A stretch of 43,231 nt of DNA, taken from an uncultured Alistipes sp. (GTDB lineage: Bacteria > Bacteroidota > Bacteroidia > Bacteroidales > Rikenellaceae). The stretch is taken from contig CASDZK010000003.1 of NCBI GenBank assembly GCA_949286165.1, positions 1 to 43,231 of the forward strand, read 5' to 3'. Position 1 is the first letter of the stretch. Each line of letters opens with the position of its first letter. Under the pieces are notes generated by a model. The model had not been told where the DNA came from and searched no databases. It worked only from the letters and a program-made list of their open reading frames with translations. Below are positions 17,125 through 25,808 of the stretch, piece by piece. The translations under genes were made by a program, and so were the position numbers.

Positions 17125-17700
17125 TTACGGTCTTAATATTTTTACTTCACTGCTTTCATTCAGCTGGATGATGGAAGACGGAGCTCCGGTCGCTCCCGCT
17201 TCGTATTTGGAATCGACAATATAATCCACTCCTTCCCTGATCTCATCGCTTACTTGTTTGAAACGGGCCGGGGCCGGGGCTCCGGTCAGATTGGCGGAAG
17301 TGGAAACGATGGGGCGTCCCAACTTTTGGGCCAATGCTATGCAAAAATCGTGTTTGGGAACCCGTATTCCCAAAGTCCCTTCCGGCGGAACGAGGTTTTC
17401 TGCCACTTTTTTCGCTTTGGGCAGGATCAGAGTCAACGGTTTGTCCGCCAGTTCCAGCAAATCCCAGGCGACTTGGGGGATATGATCGGCATATAAACTG
17501 ATTTTATCGATACTATCCACCAAAACCAGCATGCTTTTCGCTTCTTTCTTTTGTTTTAACCGGTAAATCCGTTCTACCGCATCGGCATTCGTGGCATCAC
17601 ATCCGATCCCCCAGACGGTATCGGTCGGATACAGGATGATTCCTCCGCTACGGAGAACGGAAACGGCTTGATTGACTTCGTTTTTCAGTTGTTCGTCCAT
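17125..17700 (-). CDS. tsaC: L-threonylcarbamoyladenylate synthase
   Basis: Makes threonylcarbamoyl-AMP from threonine, bicarbonate and ATP, the first step of t6A37 tRNA modification; tsaD, for the second step, is near the right end of this window. The 191-residue YrdC/Sua5 domain starts MDEQLKNEVNQ, and upstream in-frame codons inside sufT were rejected. Conserved segments are GGIILYPTDTVWGIGCDA, RIYRLKQKKEAKSM, GTLGIRVPKHDF and PIVSTSANLTGAP. It lacks the extra C-terminal Sua5 domain, so it is the short TsaC-like form. Confidence 0.93.
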   Translation of the reverse strand: MDEQLKNEVNQAVSVLRSGGIILYPTDTVWGIGCDATNADAVERIYRLKQKKEAKSMLVLVDSIDKISLYADHIPQVAWDLLELADKPLTLILPKAKKVAENLVPPEGTLGIRVPKHDFCIALAQKLGRPIVSTSANLTGAPAPARFKQVSDEIREGVDYIVDSKYEAGATGAPSSIIQLNESSEVKILRP

Positions 17701-17714
17701 GTATCGTATTGTTT

Positions 17715-18038
17715 TTATAACATTCCTAATTCCAACAAGGCCGCTTCCGAGATCATTTCCCGACTCCACGGCGGATCGAAAGTAAGCACGACATTGACAG
17801 AGGTCACACCTTTGACTTTCAGTACGTCATCGTTTACCTGTTGCAGCAAAGCATCGGCCATGGGGCAGTTCGGTGCGGTAAGGGTCATGCGGATATTGGC
17901 TTCTCCTCCCGGTTCGACATCGATTTCGTAAACCAGCCCTAAATCGTATATATTGACGGGAATTTCAGGATCGTATATGTTCTTCAGCGTATAAACGATA
18001 TCTTGTTCTATGCGCAGAATTTCTTCCGGTGTTACCAT
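17715..18038 (-). CDS. sufT: SufT / MIP18-family Fe-S assembly protein
   Basis: A 107-residue protein of the MIP18 (DUF59, PF01883) family. Conserved YDPEIPVNIYDLGLVYEI and the single Cys in TAPNCPMADALL are the family hallmarks. Relatives (SufT) aid maturation of Fe-S proteins under high demand. It begins 1 base after the sufE stop, which supports the Fe-S role. Confidence 0.9.
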   Translation of the reverse strand: MVTPEEILRIEQDIVYTLKNIYDPEIPVNIYDLGLVYEIDVEPGGEANIRMTLTAPNCPMADALLQQVNDDVLKVKGVTSVNVVLTFDPPWSREMISEAALLELGML

Positions 18039-18039
18039 T

Positions 18040-18456
18040 TTATCTGTTCTTAAAAGCCAGTGCGTACATTTTCATTTGTTTAATCATGGAAAGCAACCCG
18101 TTGGCCCGCGTAGGAGTCAGGTTTTCCTTCATGCCGATTTTATCGATAAAATAGAGATCGGTATTTAGAATCTCTTCCGGGGAATGGTTGTCTAAAACCC
18201 GTACCAGCAAAGCGATCAATCCTTTGGCTATAATGGCATCGCTGTCGGCGGTATAACGTATTTTCCCGTTTTGGAGTTCGGCATGTATCCATACGCGGGA
18301 CTGACATCCTTGTATCAGATACGATTCCGTTTTGTATGCATTATCCATGATAGGGAGTTCTTTACTCAATTCTATCAGGTAATTGTATTTATCCATCCAA
18401 TCGTCGAAAGAAGAGAATTCATCGATAATTTCTTCTTGTATCTCATTGATAGTCAT
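18040..18456 (-). CDS. sufE: SufE cysteine desulfurase activator
   Basis: Accepts persulfide sulfur from SufS and passes it to the SufBCD scaffold. The 138-residue protein has the persulfide-carrying Cys51 in YLIQGCQSRVWI and the SufE-fold segments IAKGLIALLVRVLDN and LTPTRANGLLSMI. It sits apart from sufBCDS, in an operon with sufT, tsaC and a PafA-like gene. Confidence 0.96.
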   Translation of the reverse strand: MTINEIQEEIIDEFSSFDDWMDKYNYLIELSKELPIMDNAYKTESYLIQGCQSRVWIHAELQNGKIRYTADSDAIIAKGLIALLVRVLDNHSPEEILNTDLYFIDKIGMKENLTPTRANGLLSMIKQMKMYALAFKNR

Positions 18457-18470
18457 TTTGTAATTGCTTT

Positions 18471-20132
18471 TTATTTCAATTGCGTAATTAACTCGTTGAT
18501 AGTGATTCCTTCACAAGCGTTCGTATGGGCTATTCCCAATATTTCGCATACTGTGGGGGCTACATCTATCATATCGATAGTTCTGTGCAGAGCCGACTGT
18601 GCAATATCGCTGCCATACCATAACAACGGAACATGGATATCGTATTCGTAGGGAGAACCGGAAGCACTGGTAATCCATTCTGCATCTTCGTTTTCCAATT
18701 CGATCCATCCGGGCAACAAATTGATGATTATGTCGCCGGAATGTTTCGGGTAAAAACTGTTTTGTATCTTGTGCAGGATGCCTTTCCCGTAATAATTGGA
18801 TTGTAGGGTCAGGGACGGAATGGCTTGTGCGATACCTCCGAGTTGCAAGGCGAAAGTGGCCGTTTTGTTTTGTATTTCTTCCAAAGAAATGCCTTTTTCA
18901 AAGATTAGCCGGCGGTTCAAATAAATTTGACGGTTCCGGTATTCGCTGACCCAATCCCCGTCGCCGTATTGCGCTCTGAGGAATCCGCTGATCAGGACCT
19001 TGAACTGCATGGCGTTGAATGTGCCGGAAGAAGCCAGTTGTTTGTCTTTGGAGATATTGTCGCTTGTCCCGTGGTCCGAGGTCAGCATCAGGATATAATT
19101 TTCTTTTCCGATATTGCCGTCGAGATAGCTGATCAATTCTCCCAAATCCTGGTCCAACTTATAGAACGCGTCCTCCAATTCCGTAGATTCGATCCCGAAA
19201 TATTCGGTAATATAACGGTGGGAACCGAAATTAACGGTCAGTAAGTCGGGAATATCGTCCTGTCCCAAAGAGTCCCTGCGGATGATTTCGAGAGTAAAAT
19301 CTTTCAAATAAGAGTTGCCGAACGGAGTTTGTTGCATGCGGTCGTACTCTTTGTTTTTGGGCCTAAAAATGGTATTGAAAGAGAATTTTATTGTCGTATC
19401 GAGCAAAATAGAGGAGGCGTTATGACAGACATAGGATTCAAAAGGACGGGAAATATGCCACAATTTGTTGGTATATTCCATCTTTAAGGTGCTGTCGTTA
19501 AAGGCCACAACCCATGCGGGCAATGTTTGTTTGTAGTAGGTGCTGGTAACCCATCCGCCATAACGTTCGTCGAACCAGTATACGTCATTTTCCGGAGAAA
19601 TTCCCCCGGCCAGAATGGCTCCGTTGGGATCGGCTGCGACAGACACGATTTTACTTTGCGGATAGTAGCGTTTCAGTTCGTCAGCAATGGTGCTGACCAA
19701 CAGACGGCGGGGCGAATATTGTCCTTCGCCTTCGTCGCACCCTACCCCTTTTTCTTGCAGATCGGCAGTTGCCGAAATGGATTCGTTTGTGGTATAGTTG
19801 ATCCAACCGTTACCTACGATACCGTGTTGTGCCGGTTGGGTTCCGGACATCAAGGTCACGATGCCCGGAGCGGATTGGGTAAACATATAGTTATACCTCG
19901 CATTGGTACAATTCATTCCTTCGGAAAGCAATTTCCGAAATCCGTAGTCGGAAAAGTTTTTTCCGTATTTGGCCAGATAATCGTAACGCATTTGGGATAC
20001 GATGACTTGTACGACCAATTTTGGGGTTTTATGTTCATGATACATGGAAATGGCCGAAAGTTCCGGAGTATAAAATAGGGAAACAAGGGACAATAATATA
20101 CGGCCACCTGCCGATATCGCATTATTCTTCAT
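18471..20132 (-). CDS. PafA-like alkaline phosphatase superfamily protein with altered active site
   Basis: A 553-residue secreted or periplasmic protein related to PafA/NPP phosphatases, starting MKNNAISAGG with a weak N-terminal export signal. The frame is open further upstream, but this ATG follows the promoter. Overall similarity to PafA is clear (KLVVQVIVSQMRYDYL, GIVGNGWIN, WVTSTYYKQTLPAWV, LLTVNFGSHRY...ELEDAFYKLDQDL, LTSDHG, GSPYEYDIHVPLLWYG). Against PafA from memory, the first zinc Asp is Ser46, the nucleophile Thr is Ser87, the K/R phosphate ligands (KDRGAIL) are D168-P-N170, and the D/H zinc pair (STDYVGH) is Arg306 and Glu310. Asp353, His354 and the late His remain. Catalysis may be lost or changed. 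First gene of the sufE-sufT-tsaC-thioesterase cluster. Confidence 0.85.
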   Translation of the reverse strand: MKNNAISAGGRILLSLVSLFYTPELSAISMYHEHKTPKLVVQVIVSQMRYDYLAKYGKNFSDYGFRKLLSEGMNCTNARYNYMFTQSAPGIVTLMSGTQPAQHGIVGNGWINYTTNESISATADLQEKGVGCDEGEGQYSPRRLLVSTIADELKRYYPQSKIVSVAADPNGAILAGGISPENDVYWFDERYGGWVTSTYYKQTLPAWVVAFNDSTLKMEYTNKLWHISRPFESYVCHNASSILLDTTIKFSFNTIFRPKNKEYDRMQQTPFGNSYLKDFTLEIIRRDSLGQDDIPDLLTVNFGSHRYITEYFGIESTELEDAFYKLDQDLGELISYLDGNIGKENYILMLTSDHGTSDNISKDKQLASSGTFNAMQFKVLISGFLRAQYGDGDWVSEYRNRQIYLNRRLIFEKGISLEEIQNKTATFALQLGGIAQAIPSLTLQSNYYGKGILHKIQNSFYPKHSGDIIINLLPGWIELENEDAEWITSASGSPYEYDIHVPLLWYGSDIAQSALHRTIDMIDVAPTVCEILGIAHTNACEGITINELITQLK

Positions 20133-20153
20133 TCGGGTAAAAATTAATTCATG

Positions 20154-20161
20154 CAAAGATA
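20154..20161 (-). promoter_or_regulatory. Promoter -7 element for the PafA-like/sufE operon
   Basis: Minus-strand TATCTTTG, exact match to TAnnTTTG and followed by C as in strong Bacteroidota promoters, 21 bases upstream of the ATG. No TTG is at -33; instead a small inverted repeat, CCGTA/TACGG around six T (20172-20187), occupies that region. Confidence 0.65.
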
Positions 20162-20198
20162 GAAAATATATCCGTATTTTTTTACGGCGTTTTTCAAT

Positions 20199-20227
20199 AA
20201 AAAGGGGGCCGATCCGGCCCCCCTTTT
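20199..20227 (-). terminator. Terminator of the POT transporter gene
   Basis: GGGGGCCG (20204-20211) pairs perfectly with CGGCCCCC (20215-20222) around ATC. Five A on the left give a U tract on the minus strand, 18 bases past the transporter stop. Confidence 0.85.
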
Positions 20228-20245
20228 GTAGGATTGCGTTATGTA

Positions 20246-21925
20246 TTATGCGTTGTTGGTAATGCGTTCCAGACGTTTCATGATAGAGAAAATGAATAGA
20301 GCCGACAACAGGCAGCATACCACCAATACGCCCCACAACATCCACAACGGCATGCCGCCCCACATGTATCCGATGACGGCCGTCAAATAATTCCCTACGG
20401 CGGTGGCGGCCAGCCAGCCTCCCTGCATGATGCCCTTGTATTTCGGGGGAGCTACGCGGGAAACGAAAGAAATTCCCATGGGACTGAGGAACAGTTCCGC
20501 GATGGTCAGTACGAAATAGGTGCTGATGAGCCAGTTCGGGGAGACCAAAGTGTTGCTGACTTCTCCCGTGGGAATGGGAAGTCCTATCGAGCCTATCGAA
20601 AGCAAAACGAAGCCGATGGCGGCGATCAGCATGCCGAAACCGATTTTGCGTGGAGCCGAAGGCTCTTTTCCTTTTTTATTGAGAGAAGAGAAGATAGCGA
20701 CGAAAATCGGAGTAAGAATAATGATGAAGAAGGGATTGAATTGTTGGAAAATTTGCGGTGTGATGGCTTCCGTTTCATTTAACTGGGTATATTTTGCATA
20801 AGCGGCGGCAGCTCCGGCGATGAAGACTCCGGCTCCGATCAATTTACCGCTCGTTTTTTTCGACTGGAACACATTCAGTAATCCGTAAAAAGCTACGATG
20901 AAAAAGGTCAGCGCTACGATGGAGAAAGAAAAGCGTTCGATTCCGGTAACGCTGCTTTCGGTGTAATCGCGGGCGAAAAAGGTCATGGTCAACCCGTTTT
21001 GATGGAACGACATCCAGAAAAAGATAACGACGAAGAAGACCATGAAGAGTGCGATCATACGTTCTTTCGTCTGTTGGGGCGTCAGTTCTTCGACCGGTTT
21101 GTTCCCGGAAGCTGCCGCTGTTTTCGCCTGTTGCAGGGCGGTTACGTCGGCATGTTTGTAAGTTTTGCGGAACAAAAGGAATACCAGCAGAGAAGCGATC
21201 AGAGAGATGCAGGCTACGCCGAAACCGTAATTATAGGCTTCGGACAGATGGGTAATGTAGTTGTTGCCGAATTCCGCCAAATTGGCTCCGGCTCCGGGAG
21301 CTTGGGCATTGGCCAACGAAGTCAGCTCTTGCAGACCCGATTCGGAGATGGTGTTGGCCTGCAGTTGGTGTACTAAAGCCGGTATTTTGGACTCATACGT
21401 CAAACCGTGTTTTCCGAGGAAGAAATTGGTTACGGCTTCGGCGGCCGTCGGAGCGTAAAAGGCTCCGATGTTGATGCACATGTAAAAAATGCTGAATGCC
21501 AAATCCCGCTTGTTGCTGTATTTGGGATCGTCGTATAAATTGCCGACCAGGGCCTGGAGATTTCCTTTGAAAAATCCCGTTCCGATGGCGATTAAGGCTA
21601 ATGCGCCGAACATCATGACTTTGGCGAGCATATCGGTTCCGGTGGGGATGGCCAGCAGGAAATAACCTAAAAACATGATGACGACACCGAGAATAACGGT
21701 CTTGCCGTATCCCAACACCCGGTCGGCCACGATGCCTCCGAAAAGCGGTAAAAAGTAAACTAAAGCCAGAAAAGTTCCGAAAATAGTACTGGTCGTTTCC
21801 GTCGTAAATCCGAATTTGGCTTGCATGAACAGCACGAAAATCGCCAGCATGGTATAATAACCGAACCGTTCGCCCATATTGGCGATGGCGAGTACAAATA
21901 ATCCCTTAGGATGTCCTTTAAACAT
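20246..21925 (-). CDS. POT-family peptide transporter (PTR2/MFS)
   Basis: A 559-residue inner-membrane MFS protein of the proton-dependent oligopeptide transporter family, importing di- and tripeptides. It opens MFKGHPKGLFVLAIANMGERFGYYT, with the family's ERFxYY at 19-24 and FGGIVADRVLGYGKTVILG (loop 2-3). About 14 hydrophobic segments can be seen, with a long polar loop near residues 170-240. The first Glu of the canonical ExxERFxYY proton-coupling motif is Asn16 here. It is a single-gene unit with its own promoter and terminator. Substrate preference is not readable from the sequence. Confidence 0.92.
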   Translation of the reverse strand: MFKGHPKGLFVLAIANMGERFGYYTMLAIFVLFMQAKFGFTTETTSTIFGTFLALVYFLPLFGGIVADRVLGYGKTVILGVVIMFLGYFLLAIPTGTDMLAKVMMFGALALIAIGTGFFKGNLQALVGNLYDDPKYSNKRDLAFSIFYMCINIGAFYAPTAAEAVTNFFLGKHGLTYESKIPALVHQLQANTISESGLQELTSLANAQAPGAGANLAEFGNNYITHLSEAYNYGFGVACISLIASLLVFLLFRKTYKHADVTALQQAKTAAASGNKPVEELTPQQTKERMIALFMVFFVVIFFWMSFHQNGLTMTFFARDYTESSVTGIERFSFSIVALTFFIVAFYGLLNVFQSKKTSGKLIGAGVFIAGAAAAYAKYTQLNETEAITPQIFQQFNPFFIIILTPIFVAIFSSLNKKGKEPSAPRKIGFGMLIAAIGFVLLSIGSIGLPIPTGEVSNTLVSPNWLISTYFVLTIAELFLSPMGISFVSRVAPPKYKGIMQGGWLAATAVGNYLTAVIGYMWGGMPLWMLWGVLVVCCLLSALFIFSIMKRLERITNNA

Positions 21926-21970
21926 AATAGAATTTTTTCGTTATTATAAGATTTATTTAAGTCCGATTTG

Positions 21971-21978
21971 CAAATATA
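21971..21978 (-). promoter_or_regulatory. Promoter -7 element for the POT transporter
   Basis: Minus-strand TATATTTG followed by C matches TAnnTTTG exactly, 45 bases upstream of the ATG. No clear -33 TTG. Confidence 0.55.
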
Positions 21979-22039
21979 ATAAAATCACATCGTTTTACCC
22001 TCGAAAATCTGTTTTTTGCAATCCAGTAATTGTAAGATA

Positions 22040-22067
22040 AAAAAACGGAACAGATTATTCTGTTCCG
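22040..22067 (-). terminator. Terminator of the sufBCDS-tmk operon
   Basis: CGGAACAG (22046-22053) pairs with CTGTTCCG (22060-22067) around ATTATT. The A run on the left is a U tract for minus-strand transcripts leaving tmk. Confidence 0.8.
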
Positions 22068-22109
22068 CATATTTTTGACTATAAGTAAATTAAGAAATCA
22101 TGGAGTGAA

Positions 22110-22778
22110 CTAAAATAATTTTTCGCGTATTTTTTTGAAAATATCGTTCGGAGACAACATATTCATTTCATCGTCGTAACAGGGAATAACGAAGAAGCTG
22201 TCGTCGAGCGGTTGTTGGTCCAGGTATATTTGCCGGACCTTTTGTTGTAGGGCCAATGAAGCTTCATGTATATCCTGTTTGCCCTGCAGGTAATCCCGGT
22301 CGTTTCCTTGCCGGTTTTCAGCTAATTTTTTTTCCGTGAATTGGAAAGGAACGTCCAGGAACAGGGTTAAGTCGGGCCGGACGATTCTGTTGTGGTTGTA
22401 TTCGAGATCGAGAATCCATTTCCGGAGTTTTTCCGCCTCTTCCCGCCGTTCCATTTTGGCACATTGGTAAGCGATGTTCGAATAAACGTAACGGTCGGCA
22501 ATGACGCATTTGTCGTCGGCCAGCCATTTGGCAATAAGAGAAGAGGCTTTTTGACGGTCTCCGGCATAAAGCAGGGCGACCAGATAAGGGTCGACCGATT
22601 CGAGGCTTCCCAATTCCCCCCGAAGGAAACGGGCAATCAGGTTGCCGTAAACCGGAGCGTCGAATCGTGGAAAGTGGAGGTATTCGCACGTAATGCCCCG
22701 TTCTTCGAACGCTTGGCGAAGCAGATTGACTTGAGTGGATTTTCCGGCCCCGTCCAGGCCTTCAACAACTAAAAACAT
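22110..22778 (-). CDS. tmk: Thymidylate kinase
   Basis: Phosphorylates dTMP to dTDP with ATP, a step essential for DNA synthesis. The 222-residue P-loop kinase has GLDGAGKST at 8-16, a LHFPRF segment and the DRYVYSNIAYQ motif, with a lid region containing ENRQGNDRDYL. The bulk resembles the Bacteroidales Tmk form, a little longer than the ~210-residue average. It starts 21 bases after the sufS stop with no terminator in between, so it is probably read through from the suf promoter, linking nucleotide supply and Fe-S assembly on one transcript. Confidence 0.93.
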   Translation of the reverse strand: MFLVVEGLDGAGKSTQVNLLRQAFEERGITCEYLHFPRFDAPVYGNLIARFLRGELGSLESVDPYLVALLYAGDRQKASSLIAKWLADDKCVIADRYVYSNIAYQCAKMERREEAEKLRKWILDLEYNHNRIVRPDLTLFLDVPFQFTEKKLAENRQGNDRDYLQGKQDIHEASLALQQKVRQIYLDQQPLDDSFFVIPCYDDEMNMLSPNDIFKKIREKLF

Positions 22779-22799
22779 AATTAATTTAAAATTTGGGAA

Positions 22800-24017
22800 T
22801 TATCGAAGCATTTGTATGGCCAGTTCGACCGATTTGCCTAAGGCGTCTATTTCTTCGATTGTATTGTACAGGGCGAAGGAAGCCCGTACCATCGAAGTTA
22901 TGCCGTAACGGGCCATGACCGGTTCGGCGCAGTGTGTGCCTGTGCGAACGGCTACTCCCGTTTTATCCAAGATCATGCCCACGTCCAACGGATGCAATCC
23001 TTCTACATTGAACGAAACGATGCTGCATTTACCCGGGACCGTTCCGTAGATGCGCAAACCGTCGATAGCGTTCAGTCTTTCGGAAGCGTAGGCCAGCAGG
23101 CGGCGTTCGTGCGCATGGACGGAAGGCAGATCGAGCGTATTGAGGAAAGCAATGGCTTCCCCCAAACCGATCATGCCGATATAGTTGGTCGTTCCGGCTT
23201 CGAATTTCAGCGGCAGTTCGGCGTAAGTGGTCCGTTCGAAACTGACGCGTCCGACCATATCGCCGCCGCCCATATAGGGAGGCATGGCTTCCAGCCATTT
23301 TTCTTTGGCGTAAAGCACCCCGGTCCCTGTCGGACCGTACAGTTTATGCCCGGAAAATACATAGAAATCGCAATCGAGTTCTTCCACGTTTACCGGAGCA
23401 TGTACGATACCCTGACATCCGTCGACCAAAACCACGGCTTTGGCCGCATGCGCCAGATCGATGATTTTTCGGAGCGGGGGCATGGTTCCCAGAACATTGG
23501 AAGCCTGAGTGATCGCCACTATCCGGGTCTTCTCCGAAAGCAACTGTTCGTAACGCTCCATCTCTATGGCGCCTTCTTCGTTAAAAGGCAGCATTTTCAA
23601 TACGGCGCCGGTTCGCTGACACAACAATTGCCACGGAACGATATTGGAATGGTGCTCCATTTGGGAAACGATGATTTCGTCCCCTTTCCGGATGAAGGCT
23701 TCGCCGTAGGAGGCGGCTACCAGATTGATGGAAGCGGTGGCTCCTGAAGTGAAAACGATATTCCGGACATTCGGGGCATGGATAAAGGCCCGTATCCGTT
23801 CCCGCGCCTCTTCGTATTCGGAAGTGCAGGCGTTGCTCATGTAATGGGCGCCTCTGTGTATGTTGGCGTTGCAGCTCGTGTGCAAACTATTGATCTTATC
23901 GATGACACGGCGAGGCTTTTGCGCAGTGGCTCCGCTGTCGAGATATACCAAAGGTTTGCCGTAAATGCATGTATCGAGTATGGGGAACTCTTTTCGGATC
24001 GTTTCTGCGTTGAACAT
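22800..24017 (-). CDS. sufS: Cysteine desulfurase SufS
   Basis: PLP enzyme that removes sulfur from cysteine for Fe-S cluster assembly, working with SufE. The start MFNAETIRKEFPIL was chosen over a longer in-frame extension that runs into sufD. Of 405 residues, YLDSGATAQKP is the N-terminal signature, EHHSNIVPWQ (121-130) stacks on PLP, Lys225 in FSGHKLYGPTG binds PLP, and Cys363 in RTGTHCAEPVM is the persulfide cysteine. It begins 2 bases after sufD. Confidence 0.97.
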   Translation of the reverse strand: MFNAETIRKEFPILDTCIYGKPLVYLDSGATAQKPRRVIDKINSLHTSCNANIHRGAHYMSNACTSEYEEARERIRAFIHAPNVRNIVFTSGATASINLVAASYGEAFIRKGDEIIVSQMEHHSNIVPWQLLCQRTGAVLKMLPFNEEGAIEMERYEQLLSEKTRIVAITQASNVLGTMPPLRKIIDLAHAAKAVVLVDGCQGIVHAPVNVEELDCDFYVFSGHKLYGPTGTGVLYAKEKWLEAMPPYMGGGDMVGRVSFERTTYAELPLKFEAGTTNYIGMIGLGEAIAFLNTLDLPSVHAHERRLLAYASERLNAIDGLRIYGTVPGKCSIVSFNVEGLHPLDVGMILDKTGVAVRTGTHCAEPVMARYGITSMVRASFALYNTIEEIDALGKSVELAIQMLR

Positions 24018-24019
24018 GG

Positions 24020-25027
24020 TTATAGTCGGTTTATCCGTTCTGTCAATTCCTGGAAAACTTCTTCGCGCAGTTTCCGGTCCGATATTTTCCCGGTCAGGTC
24101 CGTAACGAACCCTCCGGTCAGCAATTTCTGGGCCTGAATGGGTAAAATGCCCCGTTGGCGCATATAATAGAGCGCATTCTCGTCCAGTTGCCCGAAAGTG
24201 GCTCCGTGGCTGCATTTGACATCGTCGGCGTAGATTTCCAGTTGCGGTTTGGCGGTCACTTGTACCGTATCGCTCAGCAAAATATTGTTGTTTTGCTGGT
24301 ACGCTTCGATTTGCTGGGCGTCCGGCGCCACGTAAATTTGTCCGAAAAAATCGACGACGGCGTTTCCGGTCGCGACGGTTTTGTAATGTTCGAAGCTATT
24401 GCCGTGAGGAATCTTGTGTTGCATGACGGTATGGTGCTCTACCCGATCGGAGCCGCCGGCTATCGTTATTCCGTACAAATGGGATTCCGCCCCGCTGCCG
24501 GTCTGAACGACTTTATGCCGGTTCAAGGCTTTTCCGCCTAAAGAAACGACCGTATTCTGAAAGCGGCTGGCGGTCCCTTGCTGTACGAATACCGTATTCG
24601 TGACGGAAAAAGGGGTATCGGGATGTTGTTCCGAAATTTCCAGCGAGCTGTCCGGGTCGAGAAAAATTTCGCAGACCCGCGCGGTTTCCGTCGTCGGTAC
24701 GAACCGGAAGTTCAGATTTACGGCGGCTTGTTTTTCCAATACGATCAACATGCGTTGCGACCGGCTGATTTCGAAGGACAGGACGGTATCGTTTTTCCAA
24801 GCGCGGGGAAAATAAAGCACTTTTCGATCTGCCGTATCGGGCAGTGTGAAATCGGCCCGGAAAGAAGGCCGACGGTCGTAAACGTTGTCGGATAATCCGT
24901 CCCGGGCGTCTTCTTCCAACAATCGGGAAGCGTACCGGCCGAATATTTCGGGATAACGACGGCCGAATTCGTCAAACGTCAGGCATTGCATACCGTTGCG
25001 GTCCGTTTTTTTTCTGTCGTTATTCAT
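24020..25027 (-). CDS. sufD: Fe-S scaffold subunit SufD
   Basis: Partner of SufB in the SufBC2D scaffold. The 335-residue protein has the right-handed beta-helix core (VVSLGGKALNRHKVVQTGSGAESHLYGITIAGG, HYKTVATGNAVVDFFGQIYVAPDAQQIEAYQQNNN) and the C-terminal helical end typical of the family, including KPQLEIYADDVKCSHGAT, where SufD carries a functionally important His. It is about 100 residues shorter than typical SufD of 420-450, with the N-terminal helical region reduced. Its start overlaps the sufC end by 8 bases. Confidence 0.94.
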   Translation of the reverse strand: MNNDRKKTDRNGMQCLTFDEFGRRYPEIFGRYASRLLEEDARDGLSDNVYDRRPSFRADFTLPDTADRKVLYFPRAWKNDTVLSFEISRSQRMLIVLEKQAAVNLNFRFVPTTETARVCEIFLDPDSSLEISEQHPDTPFSVTNTVFVQQGTASRFQNTVVSLGGKALNRHKVVQTGSGAESHLYGITIAGGSDRVEHHTVMQHKIPHGNSFEHYKTVATGNAVVDFFGQIYVAPDAQQIEAYQQNNNILLSDTVQVTAKPQLEIYADDVKCSHGATFGQLDENALYYMRQRGILPIQAQKLLTGGFVTDLTGKISDRKLREEVFQELTERINRL

Positions 25028-25778
25028 CGTCGTAATCTTTTATCAGCCAATCGTAACCTCTTTTTTCCAGTTCCAGAGCCAGTTCTTTCCCTGCGGAATG
25101 AATGATGCGGCCTTTATACAGTACATGTACGTAGTCGGGAACGATGTAATCGAGCAACCGTTGGTAGTGGGTAATGACGATTGTGGCGTTTTGGGCCGTT
25201 TTCAAGTGTGTTACACCGGTGGCTACGATACGTAGCGCATCGATGTCGAGTCCGCTGTCCGTTTCGTCCAGGACGGACAGAATCGGGTCGAGCATAGCCA
25301 TTTGGAAAATTTCGTTCCGTTTTTTCTCGCCTCCGGAAAAGCCTTCGTTGACGCTTCGCGAAGTCAGGTTGCTCCCGATTTCCACTATTTTGCTTTTCTC
25401 TTTCATCATTTTCAGAAATTCCGCCGATGAAAGAGCGGGCAGACCTTTGTATTTTCGTTGTTCGCCGATCGCTTCCTTTAAGAAATTGGCCATGCTGACT
25501 CCGGGAATTTCTACGGGATACTGGAAGCCGAGAAACAGACCTTCCCATGCCCGTTGTTCGATAGGCATTTCCAACAGGTTTTTCCCGTTGAACCGAACTT
25601 CGCCTTGCGTAACCGTATATTTGTCTTTCCCTGCGAGTACCGATGCAAAAGTGCTTTTCCCGGAACCGTTGGGTCCCATAATGGCATGGACTTCGCCGGC
25701 CCGTACCGTCAGGTTTATTCCTTTCAATATCTCTTCCCCGTCTACTTCCGCATGCAGGTTCTTTACCTCTAACATCAT
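25020..25778 (-). CDS. sufC: Fe-S assembly ATPase SufC
   Basis: ABC-type ATPase of the SufBCD scaffold. The 252-residue protein shows Walker A GPNGSGKST, Q-loop LGFQYPVEIPG, signature FSGGEKKR (the SufC-type variant), Walker B LSVLDETDSGLD and the H-loop ITHYQRLL. The start is one of two adjacent Met codons. It lies between sufB (30 bases upstream) and sufD (8-base overlap). Confidence 0.98.
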   Translation of the reverse strand: MMLEVKNLHAEVDGEEILKGINLTVRAGEVHAIMGPNGSGKSTFASVLAGKDKYTVTQGEVRFNGKNLLEMPIEQRAWEGLFLGFQYPVEIPGVSMANFLKEAIGEQRKYKGLPALSSAEFLKMMKEKSKIVEIGSNLTSRSVNEGFSGGEKKRNEIFQMAMLDPILSVLDETDSGLDIDALRIVATGVTHLKTAQNATIVITHYQRLLDYIVPDYVHVLYKGRIIHSAGKELALELEKRGYDWLIKDYDDE

Positions 25779-25808
25779 TATTTTGGTTTTAATTGAATGA
25801 ACAAAATA

